From assembly GCA_021805825.1 (NCBI GenBank), contig JAJZEC010000040.1:1-35564 (forward strand): DNA of 35,564 nt. The letters run 5' to 3'. This document shows, one piece after another, positions 7,425 to 15,963 of this stretch. This DNA comes from Pseudomonadota bacterium (lineage in GTDB: Bacteria; Pseudomonadota; Gammaproteobacteria; Burkholderiales; Burkholderiaceae_C). Under the pieces are notes generated by a model. It did no database searches, was not told the DNA's origin, and was given only the letters and a program-made list of their open reading frames with translations. How positions within the stretch are numbered: the first letter of the stretch is position 1; every line of letters begins with the position of its first letter. Position numbers and translations under genes: made by a program.

Positions 7425-9170
7425 TTATTCATTGGTCACCGCCAGGACTTCCTCGATCGAGGTCAGCCCCTGGCGCACCTTGACGAGTCCTGACTCGCGC
7501 AGCGTGCGCACGCCTTCGAGGCGCGCCTGCGCAGCGATGTCCAGCGCGGTGCCATGGTCGAGGATGATGCGCTGGATCGATTCGCTGATGGGCATCGCCT
7601 GGTAGATCCCCAGGCGCCCCTTGTAGCCGGTTCCTCCGCAGGCACTGCACTTGCCGGGCTTGAAGGGCTTCCAGCTACCGTCGATGTCGGACTCGGCGAA
7701 ACCCGCGTCCAGCAGCGCCGCGGCCGGGATGTCGGCCGGGCTCTTGCATTGCTGGCACAGCTTGCGCGCCAGGCGCTGCGCGGTGATCAGGATCACGCTG
7801 GAAGCGATGTTGAAGGCGGGCACGCCCATGTTCATCAGGCGCGTCAGGGTGGTCGGGGCGTCGTTGGTGTGCAGGGTGGAGAACACCATGTGCCCCGTCT
7901 GCGCCGCCTTGATCGCGATGTCGGCGGTCTCCAGGTCGCGGATCTCGCCGACCATGATCACATCCGGATCCTGGCGCAGGAAGGCGCGCAGCGCGGTCGC
8001 GAAATTCAACCCCGCGCGCTCGTTGACGTTGACCTGGTTGATTCCCGGCAGGTTGATTTCCGCGGGATCCTCCGCGGTGGATATGTTGACCCCCGGCTCG
8101 TTGAGCAGGTTCAGGTAGGAATACAGCGACACCGTCTTGCCGCTGCCGGTCGGACCGGTGACCAGCACCATGCCGTAGGGGCGACGGATCGCGTGCAGCA
8201 CGCGCTCCCTTTCCTCCGGTTCGTAGCCCAGGCTGTCGATGCCCATCTTGGCCATCGTCGAATCCAGGATCCGGATCACGATCTTTTCGCCGTGCAGGGT
8301 GGGCAGCGTGCTGACACGGAAATCGATCGCGCGGTCGGGGCCGAAGCGCAGCTTCATGCGCCCGTCCTGCGGCACCCGACGCTCGGCGATGTCCAGGCGG
8401 GAGATCACCTTGATGCGCGACGCCAGCTTCTCCTTGATCGCAACCGGGGGTTGGGCGATTTCCCGCAGTTCGCCGTCGACCCGGAAACGGATCCGGTAGA
8501 AACTCTCGTAGGGCTCGAAATGCAGATCCGACGCCCGCATATTGACCGCATCGACCAGCATCTTCTGCAGGAAGCGCACGACCGGGGCGTCGTCGACGTC
8601 GGCCGCGAGTTCCCGTTCCGCGGCCGCGTCGCCGGTCCCGTCGTCGAGATCGGCGAGGTCGAAGTCATCACCGGCCAGCGCCGAGATCTGGGCATTGGCG
8701 CTCTGCGTGTTCTGGTCGATCCAGCGCTGCAGCTTGTCGTATTCGACGACCACCAGGTCGACTGCCGATTGCGACTGGAACTTGATCTTGTCCTCGGCCT
8801 CGTGGTCGGCCGGGTCGGCGGTGGCCACCACCAGCTTGTTGCCCCGCTTGATCAGCGGCAGCACCTTGTACGCCTTGATGATCTGGGTGTCGATCAGCCC
8901 GACGGGCACGCGCGCCGGGTCGAAGGCCTCCAGGTCGAGCAGGGGCAGCGCGAAGGTGCGGCTGACCCAGTGCGCCAGATCCGAGGCCCCCATGCTGCCG
9001 CCGCCGATCAGTTCGGCGATGAAACTGCTGCGGTTCTCCCCGGCGCGCTTCTGGATCTGCTCGGCCGCGGAGCGCGCCAGATGGCCTGCCTGCACCAGTG
9101 CATTGGCCAGGCCCGAAAGCTGCACGGGCGAACGGCTGTTGGGCGGCGAGGCCTGGAGAACGGTGGACAT
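7425..9170 (-). CDS. pilB: Type IV pilus assembly ATPase PilB
   Basis: A 581-residue motor ATPase that powers pilus extension. The N-terminal MshEN/GspE-type domain covers about residues 20-150. The ATPase core has Walker A GPTGSGKT (339-346), an Asp box/Walker B region with VIMVGEIRD, and the His box STLHTNDAPTTLTRL. The zinc cysteines C472-x2-C475 and C508-x2-C511 are present. The chosen ATG (9170) gives MSTVLQASPP; an upstream alternative would add 19 residues. I see no sigma-54 type promoter in the upstream gap. A CATAAT -10-like hexamer on the minus strand at 9256-9261 is a weak candidate. Confidence 0.97.
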   Translation of the reverse strand: MSTVLQASPPNSRSPVQLSGLANALVQAGHLARSAAEQIQKRAGENRSSFIAELIGGGSMGASDLAHWVSRTFALPLLDLEAFDPARVPVGLIDTQIIKAYKVLPLIKRGNKLVVATADPADHEAEDKIKFQSQSAVDLVVVEYDKLQRWIDQNTQSANAQISALAGDDFDLADLDDGTGDAAAERELAADVDDAPVVRFLQKMLVDAVNMRASDLHFEPYESFYRIRFRVDGELREIAQPPVAIKEKLASRIKVISRLDIAERRVPQDGRMKLRFGPDRAIDFRVSTLPTLHGEKIVIRILDSTMAKMGIDSLGYEPEERERVLHAIRRPYGMVLVTGPTGSGKTVSLYSYLNLLNEPGVNISTAEDPAEINLPGINQVNVNERAGLNFATALRAFLRQDPDVIMVGEIRDLETADIAIKAAQTGHMVFSTLHTNDAPTTLTRLMNMGVPAFNIASSVILITAQRLARKLCQQCKSPADIPAAALLDAGFAESDIDGSWKPFKPGKCSACGGTGYKGRLGIYQAMPISESIQRIILDHGTALDIAAQARLEGVRTLRESGLVKVRQGLTSIEEVLAVTNE

Positions 9171-9280
9171 GATCCGTTGCGCAATACGGTCGAATGATGC
9201 TGCGAGCCAGCCGGCTTGTAAATCCACGACGCCCCATCCGGGTACGCCTCGCTACATTATGTCTCAGGAAGGGAATTCTG

Positions 9281-9296
9281 CCCCGGCTTGCCGGGG
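9281..9296 (-). terminator. Short GC hairpin after the GlcG-like gene, possible terminator
   Basis: CCCCGGC and GCCGGGG face each other with a two-base centre, ten bases beyond the stop of the GlcG-like gene. A short AT-containing stretch follows on the minus strand, but there is no U tract. It could weakly separate the cytochrome cluster from pilB. Confidence 0.35.
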
Positions 9297-9305
9297 AGCG
9301 CTCCT

Positions 9306-9815
9306 TCAGGGCTGCATCATTTCCAGCTCGCCCTCGATGGCGAGGGCGCCCGCGCGCGCGCAGCGCTCGTCGGTGGCGCCCGACGGAGCGCCGCTGACCC
9401 CGATGGCGCCGAACAGGCTGCCGGCCGCCTCGATGGGTACCCCGCCGGCTTCGAACAGCACGCCCGGCATGTGCGCGAGGGGGCTGCCGGCGCGCGCGAG
9501 CAGGCGCGAGGTGGAGGCATCGAAGGATGCCGCGGTGTAGGCCTTGGCGCGGCTGACGCGGGCGCTCAGCGGCGGCGCGAGCACGTCGCGCAGCATCACC
9601 TGCGGCTGGCCGTCGCGGTCGACCACGGTCACCGCAACCTGCAGACCCAGGTCGTCGCAGGCGGCGATCGCAGCCCGGGCCGCCCGCAGCGCGCCCTGCA
9701 GGCTCAGGCGCTCGACATGCACGGCCAGGGTCGGCGCGGCGATCGCCGAGATCGGAGCCGCCGCCGCAACGGCGGCCAGCAGCCTGCGCAACCCCGTCCA
9801 GCGACCTTGTTGCAC
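9306..9815 (-). CDS. Exported GlcG/HbpS-like (DUF336) protein
   Basis: A 169-residue protein of the GlcG/HbpS (DUF336) fold. HbpS in Streptomyces is a secreted haem-binding sensor, but most family members have no known role. Family features are a helix ending in LGLQVAVTVVDRDGQPQVMLRD, then SRAKAYTAASFDASTS, and a glycine-rich end GGVPIEAAGSLFGAIGVSGAPSG. The GTG start at 9815 gives a signal-peptide-like N-terminus (GLRRLLAAVAAAAPISAIAAP), so it is probably periplasmic. It begins 14 bases after the stop of a cytochrome c gene and looks cotranscribed with two such genes. That makes a haem or redox role plausible, but this is inference. Confidence 0.85.
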   Translation of the reverse strand: MQQGRWTGLRRLLAAVAAAAPISAIAAPTLAVHVERLSLQGALRAARAAIAACDDLGLQVAVTVVDRDGQPQVMLRDVLAPPLSARVSRAKAYTAASFDASTSRLLARAGSPLAHMPGVLFEAGGVPIEAAGSLFGAIGVSGAPSGATDERCARAGALAIEGELEMMQP

Positions 9816-9829
9816 GGCTGCAGACCCGC

Positions 9830-10213
9830 TCAGGGACGCGGGTCGCGGGCCATGTCGGGCTCGTACAGCGGCGTCTTCAGGCTGGAGACGTAGGCGGCGA
9901 TGTCGTGCAGATCCTGGGTGTCGAAGCGAGCCACCATGCCGGCCATGATGGCGTTGTCGCGTCCGTACAGCGGCGTCTGGTGCTTCGCCTGGTACTGCTG
10001 CATGGCGTGGAACAGGTAGGACTGGGGCTGGCCGGCGAGGATCGGATAGTCGGGAGACACCGGCTTGGCCAGACCGGCGCCGTGGCAGGCGATGCAACCG
10101 CCCTGGTTGACCAGAGCCTGACCCTTCTGCAGGTTCGCGGCGTGGGCCGCGTTCAGGCTGGCGAAGGCGACAGCGATGCCCAGCAGGGACAGACGAGCGA
10201 ACATGGGGTTCAT
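9830..10213 (-). CDS. Exported monohaem c-type cytochrome (c4/c553-like), second of a pair
   Basis: A 127-residue class I cytochrome c. A signal peptide ends near NAAHAA (residues 21-26). The haem site is C40-IA-C43-H44 in GGCIACHG. The sequences YPILAGQPQSYLFHAMQQY and IMAGMVARFDTQDLHDIAAYVSSL resemble a cytochrome c4 half-domain; one of the methionines in IMAGM is the likely sixth haem ligand. The ATG at 10213 has AGGAG ten bases upstream. It follows the other small cytochrome gene by 13 bases. The redox partner is unknown; no terminal oxidase is in the window. Confidence 0.92.
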   Translation of the reverse strand: MNPMFARLSLLGIAVAFASLNAAHAANLQKGQALVNQGGCIACHGAGLAKPVSPDYPILAGQPQSYLFHAMQQYQAKHQTPLYGRDNAIMAGMVARFDTQDLHDIAAYVSSLKTPLYEPDMARDPRP

Positions 10214-10226
10214 CGAAAGGCTCCTG

Positions 10227-10565
10227 TTACTGGGCGCTGCCCGCGCGGGGCTGGGAATAGTAGGCGGCGATGTCGGCGATCTCCTGGTCGGTCAGCGAAC
10301 TGGCGATGGCACGCATCGTGGCGTTGCGCCGGGCGCCGCTGCGGTATTCCTTCAGGGCCTGCTCGATATAACCGGCGTTCTGCCCGTTGAGCATCGGCAC
10401 CCGGTAGACCTCGGGGAAGGCCACGCGGTAGCCGCTGGAGTTGTGGCAACCCTCACACATGAACACGTCGCTCTTGCCGGCAGCCGCGTTCCCGATGACA
10501 TTCTGGGCCTGGGCACCGGCGCCGGCTGCGAGCATGAGCGTGACGGCAAAGATCAGCTTTTTCAT
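10227..10565 (-). CDS. Exported monohaem c-type cytochrome, first of a pair
   Basis: A 112-residue small cytochrome c. The signal peptide KKLIFAVTLMLAAGAGAQAQ is clear. The haem-binding motif is C37-EG-C40-H41. The later segment ATMRAIASSLTDQEIADIAAYYSQ is the family's C-terminal helix, with a probable Met ligand. I chose the ATG at 10565 because the signal peptide begins there; a longer frame reaches 10664 but would bury it. It resembles the first half of a dihaem cytochrome c4, and the next gene resembles the second half, so the pair may act together. Confidence 0.9.
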   Translation of the reverse strand: MKKLIFAVTLMLAAGAGAQAQNVIGNAAAGKSDVFMCEGCHNSSGYRVAFPEVYRVPMLNGQNAGYIEQALKEYRSGARRNATMRAIASSLTDQEIADIAAYYSQPRAGSAQ

Positions 10566-10895
10566 CGCGGGCTTGACTCGGTAATGGATGGAAGAGATGC
10601 GCGCGTGGATCCACGACACGGGCAGATGCCGGGCCCGCGCGCAACCCTGAAGCGGCGAAGCCATCGATTATAGGGAGCCGGGTTGGCCCCGCAGCCGCCG
10701 GAAGCGCCTGGTTACCGGCGATCGCGCCGCAGCTTGACGGCGCGCAGTCTACGCGCCGCGCAAGCGTCCGGCGCGGGCGTCCGGGCAGCCGCACGTCCTG
10801 CGCGGCCCGAAGCTGCAAGAATGGAGCCTGTCCTGCGCGCACCCGGATCGCCGGCGCGCGGATCCTCAAGCCCAGGCGCAAGCCACGGAGACCGT
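10566..10895. other. 330-bp divergent intergenic region, cytochrome pair / uppP
   Basis: No convincing gene is present. The minus-strand consensus TATAAT at 10667-10672 could drive the cytochrome genes. A plus-strand TTGACG at 10734-10739 resembles a -35 but has no good -10 at normal spacing. The uppP start is preceded by a GGAG. I see no terminator or structured RNA that I would name. Confidence 0.6.
10667..10672 (-). promoter_or_regulatory. Consensus -10 hexamer upstream of the cytochrome pair
   Basis: The minus strand reads TATAAT here, in a very GC-rich context, about 100 bases upstream of the first cytochrome start. No good -35 is found at 16-18 bases, so an activator may be needed if it is a promoter. 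Confidence 0.4.
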
Positions 10896-11726
10896 ATGCA
10901 TTCCCACCTCTACCTGATGGCGATGGCCGCGCTGCAGGGAGTCACCGAGCTGTTCCCGATTTCCAGCCTCGGCCACAGCATCCTCGTGCCGGCGCTGGCC
11001 CACTGGCCGATCGATCGCGAGGCCGACTGGTTCCTGCCCTTCGTGGTCGTACTGCACCTGGGCACCGCGGCCGCGCTGCTGCTGTACTTCCGCCGCGACT
11101 GGATCGAGTTGATCGGCGGCTGGTTGCGGGCGCGCGGAGGCATGGGCAACGAGCAGGCCCGCACGCTGTGGCTGCTGGTCGCCGGAAGCATCCCGGCCGG
11201 GGTGCTGGGGCTGCTGCTGGCGCACCGCATCCGCGATCTGTTCGGCGGTTTCGCCTTCGCCGCGGTGGCGTTGATGCTCAACGGCGTGATGCTCATCGCC
11301 GGCGATCGCCTGAAGAATCGCCAGGCCAGCAAGAGCCTGCAGCACCTGAGTTTCGGTCGCGCGCTGCTCGTCGGCACGGCGCAGGCGCTGGCGCTGATTC
11401 CCGGCTTCTCCCGTTCGGGCGCCACGCTGGTCGCGGGGCTGGGCGTGGGCCTCCAGTACGAGGCCGCGGCAAGGCTGTCGTTCCTGCTGGCCACCCCGAT
11501 CATCGCCGCTGCCGGGCTGCTGGAAGTGCCTAAGCTGCTGCACGCCAGCCTGCCCGAGGGCCTGCTCGTCGCGGTGCTGCTGGCCGGCCTGCTGTCGGCC
11601 GTCTGCGCCTGGGTTTCCACCTGGTTGCTGATGCGCTGGTTCCGAGGCCATGAGATCCGCGCGCTGCGGCCCTTTGGCGTCTACTGCCTGGCCTTCGGCC
11701 TGCTCGCGCTGTTGCTGCCGCACTGA
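10896..11726 (+). CDS. uppP: Undecaprenyl-diphosphate phosphatase UppP (BacA family)
   Basis: A 276-residue multi-pass membrane enzyme that recycles undecaprenyl diphosphate to the monophosphate carrier used for peptidoglycan and other envelope polymers. Motif one is GVTELFPISSLGHS (Glu18, His27), where many UppP proteins read SSSGH. Motif two is PGFSRSGAT, with Arg173. Hydrophobic segments span most of the rest. The ATG at 10896 is preceded by GGAG and gives a length normal for the family. It converges on the algR-like gene with a 16-base gap containing a GC hairpin. Confidence 0.95.
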   Translation: MHSHLYLMAMAALQGVTELFPISSLGHSILVPALAHWPIDREADWFLPFVVVLHLGTAAALLLYFRRDWIELIGGWLRARGGMGNEQARTLWLLVAGSIPAGVLGLLLAHRIRDLFGGFAFAAVALMLNGVMLIAGDRLKNRQASKSLQHLSFGRALLVGTAQALALIPGFSRSGATLVAGLGVGLQYEAAARLSFLLATPIIAAAGLLEVPKLLHASLPEGLLVAVLLAGLLSAVCAWVSTWLLMRWFRGHEIRALRPFGVYCLAFGLLALLLPH

Positions 11727-11733
11727 GCGCAGC

Positions 11734-11755
11734 GCGCGGGCACTAGCGCCCGCGC
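11734..11755. terminator. GC hairpin at the uppP / algR-like convergent junction
   Basis: GCGCGGGC and GCCCGCGC (eight pairs) flank a six-base loop. It sits between two converging genes and overlaps the last codons of the algR-like gene. It has no T tract on either side. A role in ending both transcripts is plausible by position only. Confidence 0.4.
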
Positions 11756-12480
11756 AACAGGCCGCGCAGCAGCGCGAGCTGGCGACGGCTGACCGGCAGG
11801 GTTTCGTCGATGCCGCGCAGGCGCAGCCTCCAGTTGGCGGTGTCGACCGCATCGCCGCCGGCATCGCCGCCCGCCGACCGCTCCAGACTGGCAATGGCTT
11901 GTCGCGCCACGAGCACGCTGCGGTGCACGCGCAGCAGCTGATCGGCGAAACGCTGCTCGAGTTCGCCCAGCGCATCCTCGCTCAGGTAGCTGCGCGCCAC
12001 GGTGCGCACCACGGTGTACTTGTCCTGCGCGCGGAAATACAGCACCTCGGACAGCGGTACGCGCAACAGCGCGCCGCGCTCGTTGATGGTCAGCGCTGCC
12101 TGCGTCGCGGTCGGCTGCTGCCGACGCCGCAGCACCCGCAGCAGCGCCTGCTGCAGGCGCTCGGCGGCCACAGGCTTGGTCAGGTAGTCGTGGGCGCCAT
12201 GCTCGAAGGCGTGCAGCGCGTGTTCTTCGTGCGCGGTGACGAACACCAGCGCCGGGCCGTCCGGGCCGTCGAGCTCGGCGGCCAGGCGCAGTCCGCTATC
12301 GCCGGGCATCTGGATGTCCAGCAGCACGACGTCGTAGCGGCGCTGCCGCAGCAGCCGGCGTGCCGACGCCGCGTCCTCGGCTTCGTCGACGCGGGTCTGC
12401 AGCGGCGCCGGCAAGGCGGCCAGCAGGCGGCGCAGCCGCTGGCGCGCCAGGGGTTCGTCGTCGACCAGCAGAAGGTTCAC
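11743..12480 (-). CDS. algR: LytTR-family response regulator, AlgR-like
   Basis: A 245-residue two-component regulator. The receiver domain has the acidic pair in LLLVDDEP, the phospho-accepting Asp55 in LLDIQMPG, and Lys102 in YLTKPV. The C-terminal LytTR DNA-binding domain (about 130-245) includes VLYFRAQDKYTVVRT, SYLSEDALGELEQRF and RVHRSVLVAR. It starts with GTG, which overlaps the stop of the upstream kinase gene (GTGA), so the pair is translationally coupled. In pseudomonads AlgZ/AlgR controls alginate and type IV pili, and the order algR-algZ-argH is shared. Its targets here are not known. Confidence 0.9.
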   Translation of the reverse strand: MNLLLVDDEPLARQRLRRLLAALPAPLQTRVDEAEDAASARRLLRQRRYDVVLLDIQMPGDSGLRLAAELDGPDGPALVFVTAHEEHALHAFEHGAHDYLTKPVAAERLQQALLRVLRRRQQPTATQAALTINERGALLRVPLSEVLYFRAQDKYTVVRTVARSYLSEDALGELEQRFADQLLRVHRSVLVARQAIASLERSAGGDAGGDAVDTANWRLRLRGIDETLPVSRRQLALLRGLLRGR

Positions 12481-13493
12481 AGCGGTAACCTCAGCCGAAC
12501 CTGCCAGCGGCGACGCGACTGCCCCGCCGCCGGGCCATGGCGCATCTCGGCCTCGATGTCGTAGAGCAGCCGCAGGCGCTGGCCGATGTTGGCCAGCGCG
12601 ACCCCGGTTCCGCTGTGGCGCGCGCCTTGCGCGCGCTCCTCGAAGTCGTTGCGCACCTCGATTTCCAGGTGGCTGCCGCGGCGGCGCAGGACGACGTCGA
12701 TGGCGCAGGGGCGCGAGCTCGATTCCACGCCGTGACGCACCGCATTCTCCAGCAGGGGCTGCAGGGTCAGCGCCGGCATGCGCAGATCCTGGCAGTCGGG
12801 GTCGATCTGCCAGTGCAGCTGCATCCGCGGGCCGAATCGCACCTCCTCGATGGCCAGGTAGCGGCGCGCGAGATCGATCTCCGCGCGCACGGTGCTGAAC
12901 TGCCCGCTGCTGCCCACGCTGGCGCGGAACAGCGCGGCCAGGTCGTCGAGCACCTGTTCGGCGCGCGCCGGTTGCTCATGCACCAGGGCTGCCGCCGCGT
13001 TCAGTGCGTTGTAGAGGAAATGCGGACGGATGCGCGCCTGCAGTTCATCCAGGCGCGCGCGCAGTTGCGCCGGATCGAGTGCCTGCGCGCGCAAGCGCTG
13101 GTGTTGCAGCAGCAGGGCGCCGAGCATCGCGCCCAGCAAGGGCACACGCCAGTCGCGCAGAGCCGGCGCGCCGCCACCGAGCAGGACGGACACCGCGGCC
13201 TGCGTCAGCCACGGCGCGGCCGCGCCCCAGGCCACCGAAACCAGGGCCTGCAGGCGGGCGTTGCGCCACAGCCGCGCGCCGCCGCACAGCAGCAGCAGCC
13301 ACAGCGCAACCGCCGGCTGCGCCACGGCCAGATCCCGCAGCAGCCTCGGTGCCCAGGCCTGCGGGGGGCCGCCGCCCAGACCGAGCAGCAGCGCCACCAG
13401 GTTCGTCAGCGCGAAGGCGCGCAGCGCGGCCCCGGGGCTGCACAGGTCGGCCGGCGGTACGGCGTGGGCGCGCGCGCGGGCCGACGGGATCAA
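12477..13493 (-). CDS. algZ: LytS/AlgZ-like membrane sensor histidine kinase
   Basis: A 338-residue kinase of the LytS (His_kinase) type. Several hydrophobic segments lie in residues ~25-130. The phosphorylation motif is [12 protein letters not shown] (His158). The ATPase domain has LLENAVRHG (N box, about 248-255) and [13 protein letters not shown] (about 295-307). I chose the TTG at 13493 because GGGGA lies five bases upstream and the resulting length fits. No ATG or GTG start occurs near it, and the next frame starts lie inside argH on the other strand. It is divergent from argH across 77 bases that contain a strong hairpin. Confidence 0.85.
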   Translation of the reverse strand: MIPSARARAHAVPPADLCSPGAALRAFALTNLVALLLGLGGGPPQAWAPRLLRDLAVAQPAVALWLLLLCGGARLWRNARLQALVSVAWGAAAPWLTQAAVSVLLGGGAPALRDWRVPLLGAMLGALLLQHQRLRAQALDPAQLRARLDELQARIRPHFLYNALNAAAALVHEQPARAEQVLDDLAALFRASVGSSGQFSTVRAEIDLARRYLAIEEVRFGPRMQLHWQIDPDCQDLRMPALTLQPLLENAVRHGVESSSRPCAIDVVLRRRGSHLEIEVRNDFEERAQGARHSGTGVALANIGQRLRLLYDIEAEMRHGPAAGQSRRRWQVRLRLPL

Positions 13494-13512
13494 TACAATC
13501 CCCGGCAGGAGT

Positions 13513-13536
13513 GGCCCGCGGCGAGGGCCGCGGGCC
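13513..13536. repeat. Perfect 10-bp inverted repeat between algZ and argH
   Basis: GGCCCGCGGC and GCCGCGGGCC flank the loop GAGG. It sits 34 bases before the argH ATG and 19 bases before the algZ-like TTG start. No T tract follows in either direction. It may form a leader hairpin in the argH or algZ transcript, or be an operator. Confidence 0.5.
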
Positions 13537-13570
13537 TCCCATCGTTGCCATTGCGCTTCATTCTGAATCC

Positions 13571-14968
13571 ATGAGTTCTTCCCTCGACCGCAAGAGCCAG
13601 GCCTGGTCGGCGCTGTTCTCGGAACCCGTCGACGCCCTGGTGCAACGCTACACGGGCTCGGTGGGGTTTGACAAGCGGCTGTGGCCTTTCGACATCCAGG
13701 CCTCGCTGGCGCATGCACGCATGCTTGCCGCCCGCGACATCATCACCGCCGCCGACCTGCGCGACATCGAACGCGGCATGGCGCAGGTGCGCCAGGAGAT
13801 CGAGGAGGGCCGCTTCGACTGGAAGCTCGAGCTGGAGGACGTGCACCTGAACATCGAGGCGCGCCTGACCCAGCTGGTGGGCGACGCCGGCAAGCGCCTG
13901 CACACCGGGCGCAGCCGCAACGACCAGGTGGCCACCGACATCCGCCTGTGGCTGCGCGATGCCGTCGATCGCATCCAGCAGGCGCTGCGCGGGCTGCGGC
14001 GGGTGCTGGTCGACCTGGCGGAGCAGCACGCCGACACCGTGATGCCCGGTTTCACCCACCTACAGGTGGCGCAGCCGGTGAGCTTCGGCCACCATCTGCT
14101 GGCCTATGCGGAAATGTTCGGCCGCGACGGCGAGCGTCTTGCCGACTGCCGGCGGCGCATCAATTGCCTGCCGCTGGGAGCCGCGGCACTGGCCGGCACC
14201 AGCTACCCGCTGGATCGCGCGATGGTGGCCCGGGAGCTGGGCTTCGAGGCGCTGAGCCAGAACTCCCTGGACGCCGTCAGCGACCGAGACTTCGCCATCG
14301 AATTCTGTTCCGCCGCCAGCTTGCTGATGGTGCATGTCTCGCGCCTGAGCGAGGAACTCGTGCTGTGGATGAGCCAGGCCGTGGCCTTCGTGCGCCTGCC
14401 CGACCGCTATTGCACCGGCTCGAGCATCATGCCGCAGAAGAAGAACCCCGACGTGCCCGAACTGGCGCGGGGCAAGGCGGCGCGCACCATCGGCCACCTC
14501 AGCGCGCTGCTCGTGCTGATGAAGGGCCAGCCCCTGGCCTACAACAAGGACAACCAGGAGGACAAGGAACCGCTGTTCGACACCGCCGACACCGTGCTCG
14601 ACACCCTGGTGCTGTTCGCCGACATGATGGCGGGCATCGAGGTCGATGCGCAGGCCATGCGACGCAGCGCACTGCGCGGGCACGCCACGGCCACCGACCT
14701 TGCCGACTATCTGGTGAAGAAGGGTCTTGCCTTCCGCGACGCCCACGAGGCGGTCGCTCTGGCGGTGCGCGAATGCGCGCGCAGCGGGCGCGACCTCTCC
14801 GAGCTGACGCTGCCCGAACTGCAGCGCATCCATCCCGCGGTACAGGCCGACGTGGCCGCGGTGCTGTCGCTGGAGGGTTCGCTGGCCTCGCGTGACCTTC
14901 CTGGCGGCACCGCGCCGGCGCAGGTACGCGCGCAGGTGCGACGATTGCGCGCGGAGCTCGGCGCCTGA
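13571..14968 (+). CDS. argH: Argininosuccinate lyase ArgH
   Basis: A 465-residue lyase that splits argininosuccinate into arginine and fumarate, the last step of arginine synthesis. The fumarase/aspartase-superfamily signature [12 protein letters not shown] is intact. Also present are [28 protein letters not shown] and the C-terminal [21 protein letters not shown]. The ATG at 13571 gives [19 protein letters not shown], a typical N-terminus. It ends eight bases from the end of the opposing dcd gene, with no recognisable terminator between. Confidence 0.97.
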   Translation: MSSSLDRKSQAWSALFSEPVDALVQRYTGSVGFDKRLWPFDIQASLAHARMLAARDIITAADLRDIERGMAQVRQEIEEGRFDWKLELEDVHLNIEARLTQLVGDAGKRLHTGRSRNDQVATDIRLWLRDAVDRIQQALRGLRRVLVDLAEQHADTVMPGFTHLQVAQPVSFGHHLLAYAEMFGRDGERLADCRRRINCLPLGAAALAGTSYPLDRAMVARELGFEALSQNSLDAVSDRDFAIEFCSAASLLMVHVSRLSEELVLWMSQAVAFVRLPDRYCTGSSIMPQKKNPDVPELARGKAARTIGHLSALLVLMKGQPLAYNKDNQEDKEPLFDTADTVLDTLVLFADMMAGIEVDAQAMRRSALRGHATATDLADYLVKKGLAFRDAHEAVALAVRECARSGRDLSELTLPELQRIHPAVQADVAAVLSLEGSLASRDLPGGTAPAQVRAQVRRLRAELGA

Positions 14969-14976
14969 AGCCGGAC

Positions 14977-15546
14977 TCAGGTCTTCGGCAGGGTGACCCC
15001 GCGCTGTCCCTGGTACTTGCCTCCGCGATCGCGGTAGCTGGTTTCGCAGACCTCGTCGCTCTCGAAGAACAGCACCTGGGCGCAACCCTCGCCGGCGTAG
15101 ATCTTCGCCGGCAGCGGCGTGGTGTTGCTGAACTCCAGGGTCACGTATCCCTCCCATTCGGGCTCGAAGGGCGTGACGTTGACAATGATGCCGCAGCGCG
15201 CATACGTGCTCTTGCCCAGGCAGATCGTCAGCACCTTGCGCGGAATGCGAAAGTATTCGACGGTGCGCGCCAGCGCGAAACTGTTCGGCGGAATGATGCA
15301 CACGTCGGATTCAATGTCGACGAAGCTGCGGGGGTCGAAGTTCTTCGGATCCACGACCGTGCTGTGCACGTTGGTGAATACCTTGAATTCCCGGGCGCAG
15401 CGAATGTCGTAGCCATAGCTGCTGGTGCCGTAGCTGACGATGCGGTGGCCGTCTGCGGCCTGTCGCACCTGGTCCGGCTCGAAGGGTTCGATCATGCCGT
15501 GATCGCGCGCCATGCGGCGGATCCAGCGGTCGGATTTGATGCTCAT
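14977..15546 (-). CDS. dcd: dCTP deaminase Dcd
   Basis: A 189-residue dCTP deaminase, which converts dCTP to dUTP on the way to dTMP. Conserved segments are [58 protein letters not shown] (read in two parts in the family) and the C-terminal GKYQGQRG. The ATG at 15546 overlaps the stop of the DUF167 gene (ATGA), implying translational coupling. Together with nrdA and nrdB it makes a local cluster for deoxynucleotide supply, although the histone gene and a terminator lie between. Confidence 0.96.
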   Translation of the reverse strand: MSIKSDRWIRRMARDHGMIEPFEPDQVRQAADGHRIVSYGTSSYGYDIRCAREFKVFTNVHSTVVDPKNFDPRSFVDIESDVCIIPPNSFALARTVEYFRIPRKVLTICLGKSTYARCGIIVNVTPFEPEWEGYVTLEFSNTTPLPAKIYAGEGCAQVLFFESDEVCETSYRDRGGKYQGQRGVTLPKT

Positions 15547-15911
15547 CGTTGGGCTCGCTTGGGGTGCGGCGGGGCGGCGCCTTGCGCCGGGGTAGTGGCC
15601 TGATCCAGCATCGCCTGCAGGCAGGCCCGGACACGCTCGGGTGAGCCGGTGACCGCGACCTGCTTGTGGCGCGAGCTCTCGCCGCGCAGCAGCTGCACGT
15701 CGCGCCGCGGGCAGCCCAACTGCCCAGCCAGCCAGGCGCACAGCGCCTGGTTGGCGCGGCCCTCGACGGCGGGGGCGGCCACGCGCAGGCGCAGCGTGCC
15801 ATCGTGCACACCCACGAGTTCGCTGTGCCTGGCGCCGGGTTGCACGCTCAGCCGCAGGATCGCGTGGTCGCCGCGTGCAAGCAGCCAGGCGGGCGTGTCC
15901 TGCAGGTTCAT
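15543..15911 (-). CDS. DUF167 (YggU-family) protein
   Basis: A 122-residue protein of the small YggU/DUF167 family, whose function is not established. Typical sequence is [43 protein letters not shown] and [16 protein letters not shown]. After about residue 105 there is a Pro/Ala/Arg-rich tail. The ATG at 15911 lies only two bases after the seven-T tract of the upstream gene's terminator, and there is no ribosome-binding site. Its TGA overlaps the dcd start. How it is expressed is therefore unclear; read-through or a promoter inside the terminator region would be needed. Confidence 0.88.
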   Translation of the reverse strand: MNLQDTPAWLLARGDHAILRLSVQPGARHSELVGVHDGTLRLRVAAPAVEGRANQALCAWLAGQLGCPRRDVQLLRGESSRHKQVAVTGSPERVRACLQAMLDQATTPAQGAAPPHPKRAQR

Positions 15912-15913
15912 GG

Positions 15914-15945
15914 AAAAAAAGCCTGGGCCGTGCAGGCCCAGGCTT
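15914..15945 (-). terminator. Intrinsic terminator of the histone H1-like gene
   Basis: On the minus strand GCCTGGGCC pairs with GGCCCAGGC across a five-base loop, followed by seven T. It lies 18 bases after the histone stop codon. It is the clearest intrinsic terminator in the window, and its T tract ends two bases before the DUF167 ATG. Confidence 0.92.
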
Positions 15946-15963
15946 GCTCGTGACGCGCAGGAC

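Noticed and set aside
9171-9305. Sigma-54 promoter for pilB, expected because PilR is present
   Set aside because: No TGGCAC-N5-TTGCA/T-like match is visible in the upstream gap; only a weak CATAAT hexamer without a -35.
10734-10762. TTGACG as the -35 of a uppP promoter
   Set aside because: The bases 16-18 positions downstream are CG-only and do not resemble a -10.
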